From Burkholderia cenocepacia (lineage in GTDB: Bacteria; Pseudomonadota; Gammaproteobacteria; Burkholderiales; Burkholderiaceae), in the NCBI RefSeq assembly GCF_014211915.1, contig NZ_CP060042.1, positions 1 through 64,000 on the forward strand: a stretch of DNA of 64,000 bases, read 5' to 3'. Made by a program: the position numbers and the translations under genes. Within the stretch, counting starts at the first letter, position 1, and the number at the start of each line of letters is the position of its first letter. This document shows positions 1 to 8,236 of this stretch, piece after piece. The notes under the pieces are model-generated. The model worked only from the letters and a program-made list of their open reading frames with translations, searched no databases and was not told where the DNA came from.

Positions 1-174
1 GTGTTCACGGGACTCATCGCGTACGACACGCAACGCATTAAGCGTATCTACATAGCGGGCGAAGAGGGCAAGATCGCCGGCAAGAAGGCGATCATGGGAG
101 CGCTTGCGCTCTATCTCGACTTTCTCAACCTGTTCCTGATGCTGATGCGGCTCTTCGGCAGCCGCCGCAGCTAG
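1..174 (+). CDS. Bax inhibitor-1/YccA family membrane protein, C-terminal part
   Basis: The open frame enters from the left edge and ends at the TAG at 172-174, giving the last 57 residues of a protein. The piece contains a GLIAYDTQ-like segment, a positively charged loop, then a hydrophobic stretch ending LFLMLMRLFGSRR. This order (transmembrane end, YDTQ, final hydrophobic helix with LDFLNLFL) is typical of the BI-1/YccA/YbhL integral membrane family, thought to act in membrane and protein-quality homeostasis. The start lies outside the window. The family call is good; the exact subfamily cannot be told from this piece. Confidence 0.75.
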   Translation: MFTGLIAYDTQRIKRIYIAGEEGKIAGKKAIMGALALYLDFLNLFLMLMRLFGSRRS

Positions 175-707
175 GCGAGCGCTTGCGGATCGGGACAGGG
201 AGCCGTGCGGCGGGCCCCGGCGGGATCACCGCCGGAGCAAGCTGGGGCCGGGATGAATCTGGCCCCGCCGCCCGCCACCGGTCGCACATCACGTCGGTTT
301 GGTTTTAACGTTGACGCCGCCCGACGCCTCGAGCGCGGCGAGTCGGGCATCAACCGATCGAAGCAGACCAGCTGCGGCGAATCGCTCCTACTCATATGGA
401 AGGTATCAACTTGCGCGGCACCTTCAATTTCCCAGTGGCGCCCTATGCGAAGCGGATCCTGCCGAGTACCGCGGCCGACAACGCCATCGCGTCGTCCAGT
501 CAGCGAGCCTAACAAGAAGGCCCTTTCGGGGCTGCTTGCAAGCTGGCAGTGATGGAATTTCGGGTCGACACAACCTGCCGACAAAGACCACGACCCGTCA
601 AGCAAGGGGGTAGACAGTATCACGTTGATTTATATGGATATTTATTCGGGCCGCAAGACAAAGCCTTACTGGGCCTAAAGGCGGCTGACCGGAAAAATGC
701 GCGGAAA
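175..707. other. Stretch without a convincing gene
   Basis: No open frame here has recognisable protein features. A 38-codon frame (397-513, starting MEGINLRGTF) could be the tail of a decayed gene but has no ribosome binding site that I can see. The right end abuts the broken end of an IS3-type transposase, so part of the stretch may be insertion-sequence or flanking debris. Confidence 0.4.
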
Positions 708-1346
708 TTAAGGGCACCCCTTTTGCCACGGACTGCCGGGCGCGATGAAGGCCGGGCCGATTTCAGCATCTCGCAGCCAGCGCATGACCTTGGCAGCGGT
801 AAATTCGGCGCCGTTGTCCGACCGAACGAATGCGGGCTTGCCGTACAGCCGCATCAGTCGCGACAGCGTCAGAATCACATCCTGCGACCGCAGGCTGGCG
901 TCGACCTCGATCGCCAGGCACTCGCGGGTGTATTCGTCGATCACGCAAAGCATCTTCAACGCCCGCCCATCCACCAGTTGATCGTGCACAAAGTCGTAAC
1001 TCCATACCGAATTGGGTTGTGTCGCACCGGGCAGGCGAATGTCGTTACCACAACGACGACGGCGAGGACGCCGCCGCGGAATGTTGAGCTGCAAGGCTCG
1101 CCACATTCGCCGCACGCGCGATTCGCCCAGCGCCAGCCAAGCCGACATCCGCCGGTAGCCGAAGCGCGGCACTTCCTGAGCAGCCGCGATCAGTCGCTCG
1201 CCCAGGCTCCGATCCTTCTCCGGTTGCTTGAGCGTATAGGTTGCCACCCGGCGACTCAGCCCCAGGTAGCAACATGCCTTGCGTTGCGAGAGCCCCCGCC
1301 GAGTCAGGACTTCCAGCGCTTCGCGCCGGCCCGTCGGGGTGCTCAT
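708..1346 (-). pseudogene. IS3-family transposase OrfB, C-terminally truncated
   Basis: This is the DDE catalytic subunit of an IS3-type transposase, made as an OrfAB fusion by -1 frameshifting in intact elements. An HTH_21-like region is followed by the integrase core: VWSYDFVHDQ with the first Asp, then FVRSDNGAEF with the second Asp. The frame ends at GSPWQKGCP where the family normally continues as GSPWQNG.VESFNGKLRDE and supplies the catalytic Glu. About 70-80 residues are therefore missing and the protein cannot be active by itself. The truncation point lies at a junction with unrelated sequence to the left. Confidence 0.8.
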
Positions 1347-1606
1347 TTTTTTCGGCTGAATTCCTTCAGGCCGTCGATCACCAGCATCTGCTCGGCGATC
1401 AGGCGCTTGAGCCGATCGTTCTCCGATTCCAGCTCCTTAAGTCGACGCGCGTCAGCCACGTCCATCCCGCCGAACTTGTTGCGCCAACGATAGAAGGTCT
1501 GTTCCGAGATGTTGTGGCGCTTGCACAGATCCTTCACCGGCTCATCCCGGCTCTCGGCCTCTCGCAAGATGCGGATGATCTGCTCGTCGGTAAATCGCTT
1601 CTTCAT
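1343..1606 (-). CDS. IS3-family transposase OrfA
   Basis: An 87-residue DNA-binding subunit of the IS3 transposase. It begins MKKRFTDEQIIRIL, has a helix-turn-helix (VKDLCKRHNISEQTFYRWRNKFGG, about residues 24-47) and a C-terminal heptad-like leucine zipper (LKELESENDRLKRLIAEQ) used for multimerisation. A GGAGAA ribosome binding site lies just before the ATG at 1606. The stop overlaps the orfB start in ATGA, beside a slippery A7 run. It is full length for the family, but the partner orfB is truncated, so the element is probably immobile unless helped in trans. Confidence 0.85.
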   Translation of the reverse strand: MKKRFTDEQIIRILREAESRDEPVKDLCKRHNISEQTFYRWRNKFGGMDVADARRLKELESENDRLKRLIAEQMLVIDGLKEFSRKK

Positions 1607-1642
1607 CGAGTTCTCCTTGCCTCTAGGATAAAAGAGAACTCA

Positions 1643-1864
1643 CTTGCCAAATGGCTACAAGAAACGCCTCAGGTCATCAGCGGCTGGACGATCGGTGTCT
1701 GCCGTGTACGCGACAAGTGGGTCGTCGAGCTATGGGATGGAACATCTCTCCATGCCACCGTCGACTCGCCGATCGCGGCCGCCCGGCTTCATCGGGAAAT
1801 CGTCGCTGGAGCGAACTCGAACACACGCGACGATGTCGACGATCAGCACGAGATTTCAAGCTGA
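1643..1864 (+). pseudogene. Fragment of an unknown gene interrupted by the IS3 element
   Basis: Directly right of the IS3 element an open frame runs to the stop at 1862-1864 with about 73 residues of protein-like composition (KWLQETPQVISGW, RDKWVVELWDG, AAARLHREIV). It has no start of its own because its upstream part lies inside IS sequence. I do not recognise the family. Most likely it is the 3' remnant of a gene that the IS entered; it may also be chance. Confidence 0.35.
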
Positions 1865-1916
1865 TGAGGTCGAGTGCCCGGCAGCGGCCGGGCCCGGCAC
1901 GTCAATTTCCGCGGCG

Positions 1917-2219
1917 TTATTCCGCGTCCGAAATCAGAAATCGATTGCGGTTCTTCGCATCAGCAATCCAGTGCGGTGCCTTCCCACGTCCGCTCCAGGT
2001 GGCACCGGTCTTCGGATCACGATACTTCGGTGCGATCGGGGCACGTGCGCTCGGCGCTGCTGCACGCCGGCGACCGAAGAGTTGGTCGGGCGTGATGCCG
2101 TATTCGGCGATCTGTTCGCGAATCGTGGTGATGACGCTGTCAAGCTCAGCAAGCCGCGCTTCTTCGGCTTGCCGTGCCAGCGCCTCTGCTTGGGCCTTCA
2201 GCTCGAGATAGGTAGCCAT
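1917..2219 (-). CDS. H-NS-like nucleoid-associated protein
   Basis: A 100-residue protein of the short H-NS/MvaT-analogue type common in Burkholderia. Residues about 1-45 form an N-terminal coiled coil (MATYLELKAQAEALARQAEEARLAELDSVI) for oligomerisation; the C-terminal part contains YRDPKTGATWSGRGKAPHWI, the AT-hook-like DNA-binding motif of the family. I chose the ATG at 2219 because the coiled coil starts there; a longer frame to 2285 adds an atypical leader. Such proteins silence AT-rich, horizontally acquired DNA. A second family member lies at 28921-29253 on the other side of the payload, so the plasmid brings its own silencers. Confidence 0.85.
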   Translation of the reverse strand: MATYLELKAQAEALARQAEEARLAELDSVITTIREQIAEYGITPDQLFGRRRAAAPSARAPIAPKYRDPKTGATWSGRGKAPHWIADAKNRNRFLISDAE

Positions 2220-2324
2220 AAATGTGGAAAAGTTTCCTTTGAGAGATAGCTCCGGAGAGAGCGGTTCATTATATCCGCGCGCCAAAGCGGTTTATGTCGC
2301 TTCGTGAGTCGAGCGTCCCTTATT

Positions 2325-2522
2325 TCACTTTAGAAAGTGCGGCAGCAGTGTCGCGAGGCCGCCGACCATACCGACAATCCCGGCGGCTATTCCAGCAGTC
2401 CGATTGATCCTTCCAAAAAGATAGATAAGTGCTGTGACAACAGCGATCCAGGCAATGCCGTAGCCCAAGATCTCCAGCAAACCTGTTCCGGGCGAGAGAA
2501 TGCTCCGAGGTTCCAATTCCAT
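2325..2522 (-). CDS. Small membrane protein, unknown function
   Basis: A 65-residue frame beginning MELEPRSILSPG with two predicted membrane helices (LLEILGYGIAWIAVVTALIYLF and a Gly-rich AGIAAGIVGMVGGLATLL) separated by a short basic loop. The ATG at 2522 is preceded by AAGGTGGGCAAC, a good ribosome binding site; a GTG nine bases further upstream is the alternative start. No family recognised. It stands alone between the H-NS-like gene and an ISNCY element. Confidence 0.55.
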   Translation of the reverse strand: MELEPRSILSPGTGLLEILGYGIAWIAVVTALIYLFGRINRTAGIAAGIVGMVGGLATLLPHFLK

Positions 2523-2605
2523 GTTGCCCACCTTTTTGATAGCAATCCGAACTATTTTACATAACTAAACTTAACGAACTCGTACATGTTACGGCTATTT
2601 AGTAA

Positions 2606-4166
2606 TGTCTGGTTTGAGCCAGTTAGAAATGTCCGGTTCAGACCTGCCGCAGGCGCATGCTGTCGAGGCGCAACGCGGTGGAGCCTGCCATGAACAAGCC
2701 CGGCCTGGTCACGATCAGCATGAACGAACTGCAACGCGTCAAAGTCATCGAATCGGTGGTCGAAGGACGACTCACCGGCGTTCGTGCAGCCGAGCAACTC
2801 GGACTGACCGAGCGCCAGGTGTCGACGCTGAAACGCCGCTTTGAAGCGGCCGGCGCAGCCGGTCTGATTTCAGCCAAGCGTGGCAGACCGAGCAACCGGC
2901 AGTTGCCGATGAACCTGCGAGCGAGAGCCATCGCGATCATCCGCGAGCGCTACGCCGATTTCGGCCCGACCCTGGCTTGCGAGAAGCTTCACGAATGCCA
3001 CGGCATTTTGCTGGCCAAGGAGACGGTGCGCCAATGGATGTATGCCGCCGGGCTTTGGGTGCCGCGTGCGCAGCGGCCGCCGAAGGTCTATCAGCCGCGC
3101 AATCGACGGGCGTGCTACGGCGAACTGATCCAGATCGACGGGAGCGATCATCGCTGGTTCGAGGATCGGGCGCCGGCGTGCACATTGCTGGTGTTTGTCG
3201 ATGACGCCACCAGTCGTCTGATGGCGTTGCACTTTACAGCCACTGAATCGACATTCAGCTACTTCGAGGCAATCGATAAGTATCTGAAGGCGCATGGCAA
3301 GCCGGTCGCGCTCTACAGCGACAAGGCCAGTGTGTTTTACGTGAAGGACCGTTCGGCAACAGCGGGCAAAGGCGTCACGCAGTTTGGTCGCGCACTGTAC
3401 GAGCTCAATATCGAGACGTTCTGCGCGAATTCGAGTCAGGCCAAGGGGCGTGTCGAGCGTGCCAACAGTACGCTGCAAGATCGGCTCGTCAAGGAGCTGC
3501 GACTTCGCGGCATCAGCACGTGGGAGGCCGCCAATGCTTATGCCCCCTCCTTCATCGCCGACTTTAACCGGCGATTTTCCAAGCCGCCGGCGAGCGATCA
3601 CAACGCACATCGCCCGATCCGTGAGGGCGAAGATTTACGGCAGATCCTGGCTTACCGGGTGCCACGCAAGATCACCAATGCGCTCACGGTGCAGTACGAC
3701 CGCGTGATGTACTTGTTGCAGGACACGGCGGAGAATCGTCGCCTGATCCATCAATACGTTGAAGTCGTCGAGTATCCCGACGGTACGATCGAGGTTCAGG
3801 CCGACGGCACGGTATTGCCGTACACGGAATACGACCGGATCACGAAGATCGACCAGGGTGCCGAGGTCGACAACAAGCGACTCTCGCATGCGCTTGCCGT
3901 GGCACGTTCCGTGCAAGAAATGCGTGATGATCGGCGCGCATCGGGCTCGCCTTCACGGACGCATATTGGCGAAGCGGTACGAGCGAAAAAGGCACTTCAG
4001 GGACTGAAAAAACAGCGCGCACTCGAGGTGGCCGATCTGAACCGGGCGATCCGCGATGTGAGCGCGAAAGAGATTGGGGGGCGGGGGCGGCTTCGCCGCC
4101 CCACCCCAAAATCATCAACCAAATCACGGCAAAACCAGACATTTCTATCTAGCCGGCCCCCGGACA
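2606..4166 (+). mobile_element. ISNCY (IS1202-type) insertion sequence
   Basis: The element contains one transposase gene and ends in imperfect inverted repeats. The left end starts TGTCTGGTTTGAGCC and continues TTAGAAATGTCCGGTT; the right end, read inward on the minus strand, starts TGTCCGGGGGCC and continues ATAGAAATGTCTGGTT. The two blocks TGTCYGG and AGAAATGTCYGGTT are shared by both ends, so the boundaries 2606 and 4166 are well supported. No target-site duplication is evident on the flanks. A third, unpaired copy of the inner end motif lies just outside at 4198-4214. Confidence 0.75.
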
Positions 4167-4171
4167 TCTGA
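2690..4171 (+). CDS. ISNCY-family transposase
   Basis: A full-length transposase of about 490 residues. The N-terminus (MNKPGLVTISMNELQRVKVIESVVEGRLTGVRA, then ERQVSTLKRRFEAAG) is a helix-turn-helix that binds the element ends. The catalytic core shows the DDE-type pattern QIDGSDHRWFEDR, ALYSDKASVF and a downstream SSQAKGRVERANSTLQDRLV segment carrying the Glu. The ATG at 2690 follows a GGAGCC sequence and matches the usual family start; an upstream ATG at 2657 is the alternative. Coding extends through the right inverted repeat. It appears intact and could be active. Confidence 0.85.
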   Translation: MNKPGLVTISMNELQRVKVIESVVEGRLTGVRAAEQLGLTERQVSTLKRRFEAAGAAGLISAKRGRPSNRQLPMNLRARAIAIIRERYADFGPTLACEKLHECHGILLAKETVRQWMYAAGLWVPRAQRPPKVYQPRNRRACYGELIQIDGSDHRWFEDRAPACTLLVFVDDATSRLMALHFTATESTFSYFEAIDKYLKAHGKPVALYSDKASVFYVKDRSATAGKGVTQFGRALYELNIETFCANSSQAKGRVERANSTLQDRLVKELRLRGISTWEAANAYAPSFIADFNRRFSKPPASDHNAHRPIREGEDLRQILAYRVPRKITNALTVQYDRVMYLLQDTAENRRLIHQYVEVVEYPDGTIEVQADGTVLPYTEYDRITKIDQGAEVDNKRLSHALAVARSVQEMRDDRRASGSPSRTHIGEAVRAKKALQGLKKQRALEVADLNRAIRDVSAKEIGGRGRLRRPTPKSSTKSRQNQTFLSSRPPDI

Positions 4172-4214
4172 ATCTGGCCTTGACAGTACATTGTAGTGGC
4201 TAGATTGAAATGTC
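4138..4214. repeat. Inverted repeat formed by an IS end and a solo IS-end remnant
   Basis: GACATTTCTATCTAGCC (4138-4154) inside the right end of the ISNCY element is matched by GGCTAGATTGAAATGTC (4198-4214) outside it: a 17-bp inverted repeat with one mismatch. The outer copy has the orientation of a left end, so it is best read as the leftover of another, related element that was lost. Confidence 0.6.
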
Positions 4215-4248
4215 CGCTTTGGGGGTGCGGCGGAATTCTTGGACTGGG

Positions 4249-4482
4249 TTATGTCGTCAGCCCGAGACTCTCCCGGTACTCAATCGGACTGAGTGCGCCA
4301 AGCGAGATCTTGCTCCGTTTCTCGTTGTACCAGCGAATGTACGAGTCGACGACCTCGATGAATAGGTCGGTGGTGATGGTCTGTCAGTCTCGAGAGTAAA
4401 ACAGTTCCGTTTTCAGCCGTCCCAAGAAGCCTTCGCACGCCGCGTTATGGGGCGAGCAGCCCTTGCACGACATTGAACGGAT
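4249..4482 (-). pseudogene. IS3-family transposase remnant with internal stop
   Basis: The minus strand encodes the C-terminal quarter of an IS3-type OrfB: NAACEGFLGRLKTELFY with the catalytic Glu region, then a continuation (QTITTDLFIEVVDSYIRWYNEKR.K, GALSPIEYRESLGLTT) to the normal stop at 4249. Between RD and QT the expected Trp codon TGG is TGA, so the frame is interrupted at 4384-4386. Everything upstream is missing, replaced by an IS66-type fragment. The last ~75 bases recur nearly identically at 6808, on the far side of pehA. Confidence 0.7.
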
Positions 4483-4660
4483 CAGATTGGCCTCCCGTAT
4501 CCGGGTAAGCCAGCCTGGCCAACGATAGTGACGCGCCGGGTTGCAAGCATGCTTCGACCAGGCGGCGTTTCCCATCTGGATCGAACGACCGTTTGCCGTG
4601 CGGCGAAACGTGCATCACCTTCAGGGGCAGGTAAACGAGGTCAATCGTGTCAGCTGTCAT
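4483..4660 (-). pseudogene. IS66-type small ORF (TnpA-like) remnant
   Basis: Residues such as SFDPDGKRRLVEACLQPGASLSLARLAY match the N-terminal helix-turn-helix region of the small accessory proteins of IS66-family elements. After about 55 residues the similarity ends at a junction with IS3 sequence, so this is a fused fragment. A 10-bp perfect inverted repeat, GCGTCCGCAA/TTGCGGACGC, lies just upstream at 4668-4677 and 4685-4694. Confidence 0.5.
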
Positions 4661-4803
4661 CGTGGTTGCGTCCGCAAGTGTGAGTTGCGGACGCAATCGT
4701 GGATCGATTCAGCAGTGCCGGCTAGGTGCGGAGGATTTCGCGCTTACGCATCAGGCGTTTTGATCCTAATTTGGCCCCTACCGAAGACGTGTCCCCATGT
4801 CGC

Positions 4804-6180
4804 TCAAATCTGCGCAGGGATCGTGATGCTGCTCGGGCAGGACAGCGTCGCGCCGGTATCCGGAATCCCCACTACTTGTCCGTTCGAACCGGTCGAGGTC
4901 GTCGCGCTGCTGTGGCTGCCCAGTTGCAATTCGCCGTCGGTCACGGAGAAGGCCTTACCGCCACTGATCTGGCTATTGGTGATGCTGATTCCCGTGTCGC
5001 CCGATTTTGGCACGCCCATCAGGCTGTTCGAGAGCCCGATTATGGCGCCTTGCTGCTTGGTGGCGGTGGCGATCACGTTGTCGATGGTGACGTTGGCGAT
5101 GATCGGCAGGGCGCCGCCGGTGCCCGAGGCGTAGGCGTAGGTGAACAGGAAGGGCTGCTGGACGTTGCGCATGCAGGTGTTCCGGTAGGTCACGCCGGTG
5201 GTGGCACCGCTGTCCTTGGCGGTCTGGTCGGTCTTGATCCGGTAGCCGTAGTCGGTGCCGCTGAACTGCATCGTGTCGACCGTCACCTGCGAGACGCCGG
5301 GCTTGGCGAGCGTGGTGCCGGCCGCCTCCTGGCCGCCGATCGAGATGCCATGACCACCGCCCACCACGCAATGGCTGACGTTGACGCTCGAGGTGGCCGC
5401 CCCGCCCGCGTTTGACTTGATGGCGATATCGTCGTCGCCGGTGTCGAGCAGACAGTTCTTGATGGTCGCCGTCTGGGTGCCGATGATGTCGATCGCGTCG
5501 GTGTTCGGCGCGAGATCGTCACCGCTGGCATTGCGGTTCGGATTCGCGTAGATCCACACGCCGTCGATCGTGACGTTCTTCGAGCCCGATTCAATCACCA
5601 GTTGCTCCTTCGGCGAGTTGCGGATGATCAGTGCGCTGCCGGTAGCATTGGACGAACTCGGGAAGGCCACGATCGACTGCGATTTGCCGGCATCGGTGAA
5701 GTTCGAGCCAATCTGCAGGTTTGAGCCGGTGATGGCGATCAGTTTGGGCCGGGCCGTATTGTTCTGCCCGACTGCGGCAGGCCAGTAGTCCTGTCCGTCG
5801 CCGTCGATCGCGCCGGTGCCGGTAATGGTCAGGTTGCTCAGATTGCTGCCGGTCAGCATTGCGCCGCTCGAGGGCTGCGCGGGCGAGCCCTTCAGCGTGA
5901 AGCCCTTCTCCAACTTCAGCACGATATTGCTGGCGAGATTCACGCTGGTGATGACCGCCGTCGAGATGCCGTTGTTGCTGGCCAGGTCGACCAGGCCCGG
6001 ACTGCTGCTGGTGCCGCTGGCGGCGCACTGTTGGATGGCGTTCTGCAGATTCGTGGTGTTGGTGCTGGCCGAACTGCTCCACTGCGGCGTGCAGGTGGCC
6101 GCTTGTGCGGACGCTTGCACGGCGAGCGCGGCCAAGGCGGAGAGCATTAGGACGAGGCGCGTGCTGCTTTTGCCTTTCAT
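4804..6180 (-). CDS. pehA: Secreted polygalacturonase (GH28 pectinase)
   Basis: A 458-residue enzyme that hydrolyses alpha-1,4-galacturonosyl links in plant pectin. A signal peptide (MKGKSSTRLVLMLSALAALAVQASAQA) exports it, consistent with type II secretion. The right-handed beta-helix body carries all four GH28 signatures: NTD (226-228), the Asp pair in DTGDDD (246-251), GHG (276-278) and RIK (314-316), so it should be catalytically competent. It stands alone, flanked on both sides by tails of the same IS3 element, which suggests acquisition as a passenger. Plasmid-borne polygalacturonase has been described in onion-rotting Burkholderia cepacia (established knowledge); the match here is by family and context only. 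Confidence 0.93.
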   Translation of the reverse strand: MKGKSSTRLVLMLSALAALAVQASAQAATCTPQWSSSASTNTTNLQNAIQQCAASGTSSSPGLVDLASNNGISTAVITSVNLASNIVLKLEKGFTLKGSPAQPSSGAMLTGSNLSNLTITGTGAIDGDGQDYWPAAVGQNNTARPKLIAITGSNLQIGSNFTDAGKSQSIVAFPSSSNATGSALIIRNSPKEQLVIESGSKNVTIDGVWIYANPNRNASGDDLAPNTDAIDIIGTQTATIKNCLLDTGDDDIAIKSNAGGAATSSVNVSHCVVGGGHGISIGGQEAAGTTLAKPGVSQVTVDTMQFSGTDYGYRIKTDQTAKDSGATTGVTYRNTCMRNVQQPFLFTYAYASGTGGALPIIANVTIDNVIATATKQQGAIIGLSNSLMGVPKSGDTGISITNSQISGGKAFSVTDGELQLGSHSSATTSTGSNGQVVGIPDTGATLSCPSSITIPAQI

Positions 6181-6807
6181 TGGTTTTCCTTGTATTTAAA
6201 ATAAGAGAGCGAAATAGGTGCAGCCGGCAAGCAGTGGGGGGGTAACCTATGAGTCGCAATTCGCCGCCGGACGAACCTCGGCCGGGACACAACACGTATC
6301 CCAGGATACTGCTCAGGGCCTCGGATTTTTCTCGAATCCCTGCGCACTAACACGGATCGGTGACCATAATGATCCTCAGTTGAGAACGTCGGCAAAGTGA
6401 TGGCACTGACGGGAGTGCGAGCAGCAATCACAATGGCGCCTCTGTTTATGCGATAACCAGGCGTCAAACAAGTTGCATCTCCCGGCGGCCCCTCATGTAC
6501 AAAGCAATTTATGACATATGGCTTTCAAATTCACTTAATTATACGCTGCATAGTCATTGACGTGCATCCAGCAACCGCAGATTTTTGATCAAACAATAAA
6601 TAAAAGATGCAATAGCTCTAAATCAAATATCGACTCTCCAGTCGCGCCCTCATTCTCGCCGCACTAGCAAAATTCCGGAGTTCTTTTTGAAATTCATCGA
6701 TCAAACTCTTACGCGAATATTAATATTCGTCGTTTTTTGTAATTATTTTGAAAATTTAGGTCTCTCTTCTGTATGCACTAGTAATAACTGCATAGACATA
6801 CGATCGG
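6181..6807. other. AT-rich upstream region of pehA
   Basis: About 630 bases without a credible gene. The part from about 6500 to 6800 is clearly AT-richer than its neighbours (for example AAATTCACTTAATTATACG and TTAATATTCGTCG), as expected for a foreign promoter region and a target for H-NS-like silencing. I see no certain promoter elements. It ends at the duplicated IS3 tail. Confidence 0.5.
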
Positions 6808-6880
6808 TTATGTCGTCAGCCCGAGACTCTCCCGGTACTCAATCTCACTGAGTGCGCCATGCGAGAACTTGACCGAACCA
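6808..6880 (-). repeat. Second copy of the IS3 transposase tail flanking pehA
   Basis: The sequence from 6807 repeats that from 4248 for roughly 70 bases (shared TATGTCGTCAGCCCGAGACT, then CTCCCGGTACTCAATC and CTGAGTGCGCCA) with a few substitutions. On the minus strand it encodes the same ending, IEYRESLGLTT and stop. The two copies are in the same orientation and bracket the polygalacturonase gene. Confidence 0.75.
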
Positions 6881-7080
6881 AGGTGATGCTGATCGCCGAG
6901 ATGGGTTGGAAACCCGGGCGTGCAGCGTAACGGATCGGTCTGAGCGTTCGCCAAGTCAACCCGCTGATGCGGCGCTATCAGGAAGTCGATGACGGAGGCT
7001 GGCTCGTGAATTCGCCGCCGACGTCGTCGGCCGAAGGTCTGCCAGCCGCGAGCGCGTCGGGCACGTCCGGCCTCGGGGTA
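6859..7080 (+). pseudogene. ISNCY-type transposase remnant
   Basis: From the ATG at 6859 the frame reads MRELDRTKVMLIAEMGWKPGRAA, an in-frame TAA, then RIGLSVRQVNPLMRRYQE: this is the N-terminal helix-turn-helix region of ISNCY transposases with a nonsense codon. About 50 bases later a shifted frame reads RRRPKVCQPRARRARP, corresponding to the PPKVYQPRNRRA segment of the intact transposase at 2690-4171. It is a heavily deleted relic. Confidence 0.6.
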
Positions 7081-7150
7081 AAGACGCATTGTCACCGATT
7101 TATGGTGTGCGCACTGTCAGCACTGGTCTTCGTCCATCGCCCAACCTGCC

Positions 7151-8158
7151 ATGCCGTACACCTCGTTGCCGCCCGCGACAACCGGCGACTCTTCGACCGA
7201 CGGGATGCCGTTCATCCGGCGCTTCACCTGCAATGACGTCGACAGCCTCGCCGAATGCACGCACGGCTGGTCGATCCACCTCGATCAGCTCTCGCCTGGG
7301 CCTTTCCAGGGTACCGTCCATGCGATCCGCCTCGACGAGATGCAGCTCCTGAGGGAACGCGTGAATCGCTCGCTGCTGAAACGCGGCGACCAGTGCGCCG
7401 GTAGCACGTCGTTCAGCATCCCGCTGGAAACCTCAGGCACCGGATACTGCGGCGGCTCACCGCTGCGCGACAAAGCGCTGCTTGTCTCCAGCGGCACATC
7501 GCTGCCGGAGTTGCGCACCCCGGACCACCAGGACGTCGTATTGCTGACTGTCCCAACCGATACGCTTCGCAGGCTGGTATGGCTCGGCGATAACGATGGC
7601 GAAGCCGGCGGAACGCCGTCTAGCGAAACCAGCATCGCGCGCGTGCCGGTGGCCCGCTACGAAGCGTTGAAATCCTTGCTGGTAGCGGGTTTCAGCGCTG
7701 CAGACACGTCGGAGCAGCGCCTTGCGCGTCTGCAGACGCGCAAGGCGCTGCGCGACACTATTCTGATCGAACTCGTCGACGCGCTTGAAGCGGCCGGCCG
7801 ACCCGTTCGGCTCGATCCATCCGCGCGGCGTCGCATCGTCGACCGCGTGCGCGAGCTCGTGATCTCGCAGCCCGGCGTTCCACTGACCGTGCTCGACGTA
7901 TGCCGTGCGGTGGGCGCGAGCCGGCGCAAGCTGCAGTACTGCTTCGAGGAAATCCTCGGCACGCATCCTGCGTGGTACTTGCGTGTGGTACGGCTCAACT
8001 CGGTGCGTCGCGAACTGCGCGAACATTCCCCGGCGAGCGCTTCGGTCAGCGACGTCGCGTGCCGCTGGGGCTTCTGGCACCTGAGCCGATTCGCGTCGCA
8101 CTACCGGGAACTGTTCGGCGAACTGCCGTCCGATACGCTCAAACGCCCCCCACGATAA
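7151..8158 (+). CDS. AraC-family transcriptional regulator
   Basis: A 335-residue regulator. The first ~220 residues are a ligand-sensing domain of the type found in EutR/FeaR-like activators; the last ~100 carry the double helix-turn-helix (LTVLDVCRAVGASRRKLQYCFEEILGTHPAWYLRVVRLN and SVSDVACRWGFWHLSRFASHYRELFGELPSD). The start at 7151 gives the longest frame; a start at 7205 (MPFIRRF) is possible, and neither has an obvious ribosome binding site. It precedes, in the same direction, an outer-membrane protein, a transporter and an amidase, so it probably activates that cluster in response to its substrate. Confidence 0.85.
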   Translation: MPYTSLPPATTGDSSTDGMPFIRRFTCNDVDSLAECTHGWSIHLDQLSPGPFQGTVHAIRLDEMQLLRERVNRSLLKRGDQCAGSTSFSIPLETSGTGYCGGSPLRDKALLVSSGTSLPELRTPDHQDVVLLTVPTDTLRRLVWLGDNDGEAGGTPSSETSIARVPVARYEALKSLLVAGFSAADTSEQRLARLQTRKALRDTILIELVDALEAAGRPVRLDPSARRRIVDRVRELVISQPGVPLTVLDVCRAVGASRRKLQYCFEEILGTHPAWYLRVVRLNSVRRELREHSPASASVSDVACRWGFWHLSRFASHYRELFGELPSDTLKRPPR

Positions 8159-8236
8159 TTACCAAAAGCGGATAACGCGCCGGATTTTGACGTTCCTAGA
8201 CTCCGTACACATTTCAACTGTACGGGAAACGGCACG

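Larger units (their letters stand above)
708..1640 (-). mobile_element. IS3-family element, truncated at its 3' end
   Basis: Two overlapping transposase frames on the minus strand (orfA 1343-1606, orfB 708-1346) have the IS3 arrangement: a small helix-turn-helix/leucine-zipper protein followed by a DDE integrase in the -1 frame. The frames overlap at ATGA next to a run of seven A (minus strand, at the orfA end), the usual setting for programmed -1 slippage. orfB stops before the last catalytic Glu, so the element is cut at its left side near 708-720. I could not define terminal inverted repeats or a target duplication; the right limit near 1640 is estimated from the end of orfA leader sequence. 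Confidence 0.75.

Noticed and set aside
171..623. 150-residue open frame on the minus strand
   Set aside because: Composition is low-complexity and Arg/Pro-rich as in random GC-rich DNA; no family features and no ribosome binding site.
549..1493. 314-residue plus-strand open frame
   Set aside because: It is the antisense of the IS3 transposase genes, which have clear family motifs on the other strand.
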